Below are positions 57,960 to 64,000 of a stretch of 64,000 bases of DNA, piece by piece. Within the stretch, counting starts at the first letter, position 1. Every line of letters begins with the position of its first letter. Source of the DNA: Epiperipatus broadwayi (lineage: Eukaryota > Onychophora > Udeonychophora > Euonychophora > Peripatidae). The stretch lies in the NCBI GenBank assembly GCA_028023455.1, contig JAQFVV010001086.1:51110-115109 (forward strand). The letters run 5' to 3'. Under the pieces are notes generated by a model that worked only from the letters and a program-made list of their open reading frames with translations, did not search any database and had not been told where the DNA came from. Position numbers and translations under genes: made by a program.

Positions 57960-59948
57960 AGGCTGTAGTTTTTTTTACCCTGTCTTTGCATTTTGGCTTT
58001 TTTTTGGCATTGGAGTGATCTAGTGGCTATTAGCGATGAACTTGCGATAATTTCTTAGCAATTGTTTTTTCCCACTCATGTTAATCAATGTTATAAATTC
58101 ACTTGATCCCAGGTTTTGTCAGGCAAACAGGATATACATGATCTCTTGTCTTTTTCTTTTGTTTTTTTTAAGAAGGTTGAGCAATATATCTTCTGCTAGT
58201 TGGTCCAGTTCTTCTTGAAAAGTTATTTTGCACCTAATGGTCCAGACGGTTCCCCCATGCTTCACAATGAGTAAGGATGTGATCCATTGTCTCCTCATCT
58301 TTATTACATAAGGGGCAGATCATGTTAATATTGTATCCTCTCTGGTGGCACAGAAGGGCCACAGTAGGTAGTAGACCCAGGTTTATTTTTATCAAGAAGT
58401 CCACATGTTTGGTTCTAGCTTCCAAAATTTTGTCAACTTTATAAATCCTGAAATTTGTATGGGAAGAAAGCAGACACCTTTATTTCTCTCCTGAAAAACT
58501 GCTTGGTAGACTTGCCAGTATGTGAGTTTAGCATAAAATAGAGTACTCGAGGTTTTAATGTTCTCCACTACTAAAGTAGTTTGTTGCTGAATCCATAGTC
58601 TTTTAAGTTTTGGGGGTGGCCTGTCTGTTGGTTCGACCTTTATTAAAGGGATTGGGCATTGTATTTTTGGATTGTCATGGAGTAATTTGGTAAATTATGT
58701 TGTGTGCTCTTTGTATTAGAAATATCTTAGTAGAGTGTAGTGCCAGACAATTCAATGGTTTTGGTTTCTGCAATCATTTTAGACTAATAACAGCAGCCTT
58801 CCCTCCCCAGCATAGTCTTCTGCATAGCATCTCCACTTTTGTATGAACTTTGTTGTGGGGGCAAATCCAGCTAGGTAGTAGATGATTTTGGGAAAGACTA
58901 CTGAGTTCAGTAATGTGACTTTACCCAACAGTGATAAATATATCTTGGATAATGATGACACTGTTTTTTTCAATTTTGTTGAATAGTGAGAAATCTAAAT
59001 TTTTCCTCATGACTGATGGCAGATTGAACAACTGAAAAACGAGAAATTTCTGAGGGGATGCTCTCAGTCTACTCGGGACTTGCTTCCTTGTCAGGATTGA
59101 TCACATGGACAATTTGCCTTCATTAATTCACAGAGCAGTGTCTATTGCAAATTGATCTAGGATTTCTTTGAGCCTTGCAAACTCACTCTGTGATGAGAGG
59201 AACATCATCACATCATCCATATAGGTGATGTGTCTGATGTTTTCTCCCAGCAATGGAATTGCAATTCCAGGAAAGGAAGCGTCGATGCTTAACAATAATG
59301 GGTTAACATAGGCTCCAAAGATAAGTGTGCTTAGTGGAGAGCCCTGAGGGATGGAAACACTGGGCCTAAATCTTGGGCCAACTCTGCCATCCAATGAGCT
59401 GGGGGCACTTGAGATCCTTCAGTACACTAAGCAGCAGATCTATCCTGACACAATCAAAGGCTCCAGCAAAGTCCAGTTGTACTGCAACTGGCCAGGACAT
59501 TCTTTTCCTGTGAACCTGATCTATAATGAGACGAAAACTACTGATAGGATTGGCAGTCAAGCATACTTTCTTTGCAAATTGATAAGCTGAGAGTCGCCCA
59601 ATGATTAATTCCTGAATATCTTCCTTTATAAGTCCTTCTATGGTCTTTACCATAAGGGGTACCATTGATATAGGATGCATGTTTTCCAAGTCATGTGGGG
59701 CTTCCCATTTTTTATTAGGGAACCATGGCTATTGGACAGATATTTGTAATTTCTGTGATGTCTTCTGCAATATAGTCCACCATTCTCTTCATTATTGAAA
59801 GTGTGAATTCCCATAAATAACGTAGCAGGAATTTGGGGATTCCAGGCAGGCCAGGGTGTGTCCTATATGGTAAGGCTTCTAGTCTCTGCAGAATTCTTGT
59901 TTCAGTAATTTTGTGAAGAGGGGTGTCTTTTATCACAATTTTTTCCAC
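57960..59948 (-). pseudogene. LINE reverse transcriptase and C-terminal zinc motif
   Basis: Minus-strand fragments in order: GLPGIPKFLLRYL and CPIAMVP (59715-59948), MVPLMVKTIEGLIKED then VQLDFAGAFDCV with the first catalytic Asp (59366-59689), SIPQGSPLSTLIFGAYVNPL and ITYMDDVMMF with the intact catalytic pair (59128-59394), the thumb KVTLLNSVVFPKIIYYLA (58779-58973), and MICPLCNKDEETMDHILTHC (58234-58425), a CxxC...H...C zinc motif. Each lies in a different frame from its neighbour. Catalytic residues survive, so decay is moderate. Confidence 0.82.
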
Positions 59949-60285
59949 AGATTGTACATACCCAGGGATTGAAATTTCTTGAAGTAAAATTCCCAGATCT
60001 TGTCTAGAATGGAAACTCCAGAGTAGTTAAATCCTTGTACTTTTATTGAAGATGGTGCCTTGGACTTTCTTTTAGAACCAAGGGCCCATCGTAGGTATCC
60101 TTTAGTCCAGCAGTGCTGATGGTGAAGATATTGTTGAGCTCTTTTGATTGAGAGGTATTCAGCAATAGCACTTTGGACAAACTTTTATCTAGATTTCAAT
60201 GACAATATGTTGGGTATATTTTGCACATCTGGTGGTAATTGTTTTAATTCTCCAGCTATATTGTCCAAATCTCCCATCATTCTTA

Positions 60286-61173
60286 TCACACCTTTTGTTT
60301 TGTATGTACAATTATTGCTTTGTATGTGCAGTTATTGATCAATTCTCCAAGTGAGTTTACAAAATTCATCCATGCATCAGTTTCTGGTAAAGTTAGTATC
60401 TGAAGATGATGAAATGTTATGTAGGCCTCTGATATTAGCTGGGTTGTGATGTTGTATCTAGTCAGCATTCTTTTTGTTCAAGGTAAATCTGTAGTAGGAA
60501 GCATCTTTCCTCCATGATATACCTTGGCTTCTAGCACCAGATGGTCAGAGAAAACTGTACACCAGAAGTTGGCTTCTATTGTCGAAGTCAGAGAAGGTGA
60601 GAAGTATACCAGATGTATGAGAGACTTTATCTTTTTTGTATAAAAGGAGAAGGCATCTTCAGAAAATAAACTTCTTCCACTTGTTACTGGGAGATTTATA
60701 CATTTGATGTATTTTGATTGAAACTGATTGTAGATGTGGTTGAAATCTCCAATCAAAATGATTGAAAATGGGCTTGTTCGTAATACTGAATTTATAGTAT
60801 GTGTTACTCTAATAATCATTTCAGGGTTCTTAGACAGGTACACATTTTTAATGTTTATATACCATCCTTGGAATTGGATAATTGCAATTAGGCAACTAGC
60901 ATCTATGTGCAGTAATTTAAATAGTGATATCTGTGATTTTTTATTTATTATAATGGCCACTCCACCGACTGCTAAGGAAGAAAATGAGTAATGAATTATG
61001 CCATATTCTTCTATTATTTTAACAATTTTCTCATCTGTCTGGACATGTAACTTAGTCTCGGATAACCAAAGGATGTCTGGGGCCTGCCTATGAAACCAGT
61101 GTGTCAATGCATAAACTCTGTCATGAGAATTTAGGCCCCAGACATTAACAGAACATATGTTTAAAGCTAACAT
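60286..61173 (-). pseudogene. LINE APE-type endonuclease, one in-frame stop
   Basis: ORF2 starts with MLALNICSVNVWGLNS (substrate-binding Asn). It then has ILWLSETKLH (metal-binding Glu near residue 40), ILIGDFNHI (near 143, catalytic Asp and Asn intact) and FSDHLVLEAKV (near 209, catalytic His). The usual 'DxVY' Asp before it reads His (IHLVYFS), a likely damaging change. The frame stops at a UGA (60478-60480) but the same frame continues open to 60286 (TTQLISEAYITFHHLQ), so the stop is a single nonsense mutation. Confidence 0.8.
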
Positions 61174-61351
61174 AGTCAGTTGATTATAGACTAGTAAGGC
61201 TGGTTATCGACTGTTTTGTCGATCTTGAGAGTGCTCTCTTCATCAGAGGTTGATGAATTCATTTCTAGGTCAGTCTGGGCATCATCTTCAGCCATTGCAG
61301 AAGAATATTCCAAGCCTTCAAACTGTAGGACCTGTTCCAAAAAATCATCTT

Positions 61352-62923
61352 CTAAATTCCTTTCCTGATCACATTCTTCTTTGCCTGAGTCAGTCTTTCT
61401 TCTCCAGATGGCCTAGCCAGAGGAGGAGAGCTTAGCCTCACTTTTTTCTCTTTATGACTGAAGTTACTGGTTGGTGGATAGTGCATGTCTAGCAAGTCAT
61501 TTACAGTTGGGTAATCACCAGTTGAAGATGAACCTGCTGTGCCTATCTTTGATTTCCTTGATCTGACTCTCTTCTTATGTCTGGGTGGGACAGCCTGAAA
61601 GAGGCTGGTGTTTTCGGCTTCACATTCACTCAGGTTTGGGTTTCTTGGTTGAACCTCTTCTCTGTGAAGCTTCTCCATTTGTTGAGCAACTTCAGTTATT
61701 GCTAAGCTAGATTTCTGGATCGTGCTGTTTGTTGCAACCATTTCCTTGTCATCAGGGCAGTATATCTGGTAGTTTTTGATAGTTTCATTTTTGTTGTATT
61801 TCTGGAGGTGAAGGCTGTTGACTGTTGTAGTCCTATAGCCACTTGTCTCCACTTGAGGCAGTGGTGTTGGCTTCTCAGTTTTCCTATTACATTTGTGGAA
61901 TTTTTTCACGATTGCTCCACAATTGGTGCATGTTCTTTCACTGCAGTCCCTCATCAGATGATGTTGCTGTTGGCAATGAAAGCATTGTGGGGCCACTCCA
62001 TGTAGCACTATGATAAGTGGTTGGTCATATAATTCAACCACCCCTGGTATTGCTAAAGGTGAACTCCCTTTTCTTAGTACCAGGCTAAAGTCAGCTACAT
62101 TGATGAGAATATATTTCCCTAAGTGACTAATAGCTCTGTATCTGAAACTGGAAAGGTTGTCATAAGGGGAAAGGATGTTTTGTAGCTCTGTTTTTCCAAA
62201 GTTTACATTACAGTTTCTAACATAGCCTTGTAATATATTGGGTCTATTTGAATCTATTGTGATCAAGTAGAGTCCATTGAGGCATCTGTCATTATTACAG
62301 AAAGCTTCTTTGGCTAGGATATTGTTAAATTGTACAACCAAATATCTGTCATTAGGGTGGAACAATACTTTGTAGATTGAATCCCATATTCCTTCAGTTA
62401 TAAAAAGGTCAAAAAATGAGTTTACTGGGAATTTATACAATTGGTTGTTGTCATCTGTGGTTGACAAAATAATGACTTTGTTATCTTTATAACTTTGGAA
62501 TGATTTCATTAAGAGAGCAGGGATGGTATGGTTAAAGTTGAAGCTTATTCTTGCATGATGTGCTGAATCACATGAACTATCATTAATGGCAGAAGTCGAC
62601 AAGTTGTCAAAGTTTTCTTCTTTCTGAATTGGCTCAGAGTTGTTCATTATTTCAATAGCTTTATCAATCAGGATTGAAGTAGTATGAGGATTGAAGTCAG
62701 GTCTATTCTTATATTGCATTCTTGAATTATTTATCATTGTTGTTTTTATGGCAGCTTTCTCAGCATATGACATTTTTTGGCTGTTCTTCAGCTGTATTAA
62801 GTGGTGGACTGAACAATTAAAATTAAAGTTTATTCTGTTTATGTCATTAACAGAAGACGTTTTAGACTTGAGTTTGGGAAATTCTTCTCCTCTACTATTG
62901 TCTGTTTCTCCCTTGGGAACCAT
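61352..62923 (-). CDS. LINE ORF1 protein with CCHC zinc knuckles
   Basis: A 523-codon open frame, the longest intact one in the window. Near residue 313 it has CFHCQQQHHLMRDC, a canonical CX2CX4HX4C knuckle, followed by CTNCGAIVKKFHKC, a second, altered knuckle. The N-terminal half contains MSYAEKAAIK and a globular part (about 140-300) that includes YLVVQFNNILAKEAF, loosely like an RNA-binding fold. The C-terminus is basic and Ser/Pro-rich. Known role of the family: nucleic-acid binding and RNP formation with the LINE RNA. The first Met is uncertain, because similar composition continues upstream in another frame past 62923, suggesting a frameshift. Confidence 0.78.
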   Translation of the reverse strand: MVPKGETDNSRGEEFPKLKSKTSSVNDINRINFNFNCSVHHLIQLKNSQKMSYAEKAAIKTTMINNSRMQYKNRPDFNPHTTSILIDKAIEIMNNSEPIQKEENFDNLSTSAINDSSCDSAHHARISFNFNHTIPALLMKSFQSYKDNKVIILSTTDDNNQLYKFPVNSFFDLFITEGIWDSIYKVLFHPNDRYLVVQFNNILAKEAFCNNDRCLNGLYLITIDSNRPNILQGYVRNCNVNFGKTELQNILSPYDNLSSFRYRAISHLGKYILINVADFSLVLRKGSSPLAIPGVVELYDQPLIIVLHGVAPQCFHCQQQHHLMRDCSERTCTNCGAIVKKFHKCNRKTEKPTPLPQVETSGYRTTTVNSLHLQKYNKNETIKNYQIYCPDDKEMVATNSTIQKSSLAITEVAQQMEKLHREEVQPRNPNLSECEAENTSLFQAVPPRHKKRVRSRKSKIGTAGSSSTGDYPTVNDLLDMHYPPTSNFSHKEKKVRLSSPPLARPSGEERLTQAKKNVIRKGI

Positions 62924-63816
62924 AGTGTAGGTTGTTGCATCTTAATTGTTTGTCCATTGGTAGTAGGAAATCATTGTTAGCTTGGGAATCATTATTAGTG
63001 TTGGGTGATTCGAGATTAATCAAGCCTGGTCTATTATTTGTTTTTTGTTTTTGATTGGGGTAATGATCACTGTCATATTTGGCTTCCTCAGAAGGTCTAA
63101 GGTCTACCCTGTGATTTTTAAAACTGAGATCATTGTTTTTGATGCTTAAATCACATTCATTGTGATTTATGCTATTGTAAACTTTTTTAGAATTTTTTAA
63201 TGGTGCCACCTCTGCGTTATTTTTTCCTTCATAACTTTTTTTTCCTTAAGTCAGAAAATTCCGATTTCAGATGAAGTTGGAGCTAGTATCATAATCCATA
63301 TTGTTTGATTTTGGTATTGAATTCAAATTGTTTTCTAAGCCCTTAATTTTTTGCTGCAGTGTTTCTCCACATTTTTCAAATTCCCGAATGTGAAATTTCC
63401 ATTTTTTTTTCTGATACATCAGTTTTGATAGTATTTTTTTCGTAACTTTTGATTGCAGTGGGCAATTTACTTAGTTTTTTTCCAGATTGTAGGGGAAATC
63501 GGGCTCTCCAGAATGTTCTCAGAGGCCTCCTCTGGCCTTGCTTTAAAATTGTATTTTTTGTGTCAAAGTCCATGTTACATTTTGCAGTTTTCCTGGACGT
63601 TTTTCTGGTAATATTTGCAGCAAAATTAGACTTTTTTCTTGTTTCTACATTGTCTTTTGATAATAATTTGTCATTTACAGTGTTTTCCTGTTTATTTGTG
63701 TATTTTTGGTTTGTTAGTAGCTCATTTTCAATCGTTTTTTTCCAAATTCTGTACATCGTGTTTATTGACACGGCAGGCCTGAGCTTTCTTTCCCGATGCC
63801 ATAAGGCATTTAACAT
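62895..63816 (-). pseudogene. Probable 5' part of LINE ORF1, frameshifted
   Basis: Two frames (63376-63816, 146 codons, with RRPLRTFWRARFPLQ; and 62895-63209, 104 codons, Asn/Lys-rich) precede the main ORF1 frame. The first ends just after an A-run (about 63401-63410); in another frame coding-like sequence continues with a short coiled-coil-like piece (ETLQQKIKGLENNLNSI). Together they look like the N-terminal extension of ORF1 or a separate upstream ORF. There is no recognised domain. Confidence 0.45.
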
Positions 63817-64000
63817 AAGAAATAATTAACTAATGGTAGTCAGATATTAAATTAGCTTTTCCTTCGACTAACTTCTAACAAATACTTATACCAAAGTTGA
63901 TTTACCTGAATAAAAAGTTTCCAGATGATCTAATAATTTAGAACAGTATATACGATTGCTTAAACTGCAGCATTAAAAAAATGATGTCTTTTCAATATGG

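Larger units (their letters stand above)
57800..63830 (-). mobile_element. Two-ORF non-LTR retrotransposon, nearly full length
   Basis: On the minus strand, in order: ORF1 with CCHC zinc knuckles, a gap of about 180 bp, an APE-type endonuclease, a reverse transcriptase with YMDD and a C-terminal CCHC motif. About 6 kb in total, typical of two-ORF LINEs. It is less AT-rich than its surroundings. Clade is uncertain: ORF1 zinc knuckles plus a post-RT zinc motif occur in several clades, and no RNase H was seen. Several frameshifts and one in-frame stop disrupt it. The 3' edge near 57800 is set by the loss of LINE-like composition, and no simple-repeat tail is obvious. Confidence 0.8.

Overview
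The window is about three quarters A+T, has no convincing single-copy host gene, and is packed with microsatellites (many (TA)n tracts of 50-140 bp, (GATA)n, one (ATT)n of about 70 units) and decayed transposable elements. The retroelement types (Penelope-like element with GIY-YIG, RTE-like LINE, LINEs with a C-terminal CCHC motif, tRNA-derived SINEs) point to a metazoan, most likely an invertebrate. The sequence does not let me name the phylum.

The main discovery is a 406-bp tandem repeat (37399-40480), with one dispersed partial copy at 3565-3790. Each sufficiently complete unit encodes a type I hammerhead ribozyme. In a 58-nt segment the invariant core CTGANGA...GAAA...TC is framed by a two-part helix I with an internal loop, a short helix II, and a 3-bp helix III with a 2-nt loop. 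Nine copies occur: six on the minus strand and two on the plus strand of the array, plus the dispersed copy, whose only core difference falls at the one variable core position (N7). The architecture is that of animal retrozymes and hammerhead satellites, which are expected to yield unit-length self-cleaved, circularisable RNAs.

Layout. 1-5.6 kb: AT-rich non-coding DNA plus the dispersed retrozyme copy. 5.6-8.7 kb: a Penelope-like element (PLE) with reverse transcriptase and GIY-YIG endonuclease, frameshifted at homopolymers, split by a (TA)n tract, with a degenerate hammerhead-like motif at its 3' end. 8.7-25 kb: mostly non-coding, with a 110-bp tandem repeat, two large foldback elements (one with hammerhead-like motifs in both arms) and a TTAA-flanked piggyBac-like MITE candidate. 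25.2-28.5 kb: an RTE-type LINE (minus strand). 28.8-31.9 kb: a 5'-truncated LINE (minus) with an (AAT)n tail. 33.3-34 kb: GATA repeats. 36.2-37.3 kb: two head-to-head tRNA-derived SINEs. 37.4-40.5 kb: the retrozyme array. 42.6-46.1 kb: a palindrome, a MITE, an ancient PLE relic and a third SINE. 48-53.3 kb: a cluster of long, nearly perfect hairpins and more MITE copies. 57.8-63.8 kb: a long LINE (minus) with a CCHC ORF1, endonuclease, reverse transcriptase and C-terminal zinc motif.

How the parts may fit together (inference): non-autonomous RNAs with hammerhead ribozymes are thought to be mobilised by reverse transcriptases of PLE type, and PLEs carry related ribozymes, so the PLE family here is a candidate partner. 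Alternatively, RTE, SINE and retrozyme copies all abut (TA)n tracts at their transcript 3' ends, which would fit RTE-driven mobilisation or preferred insertion into (TA)n.
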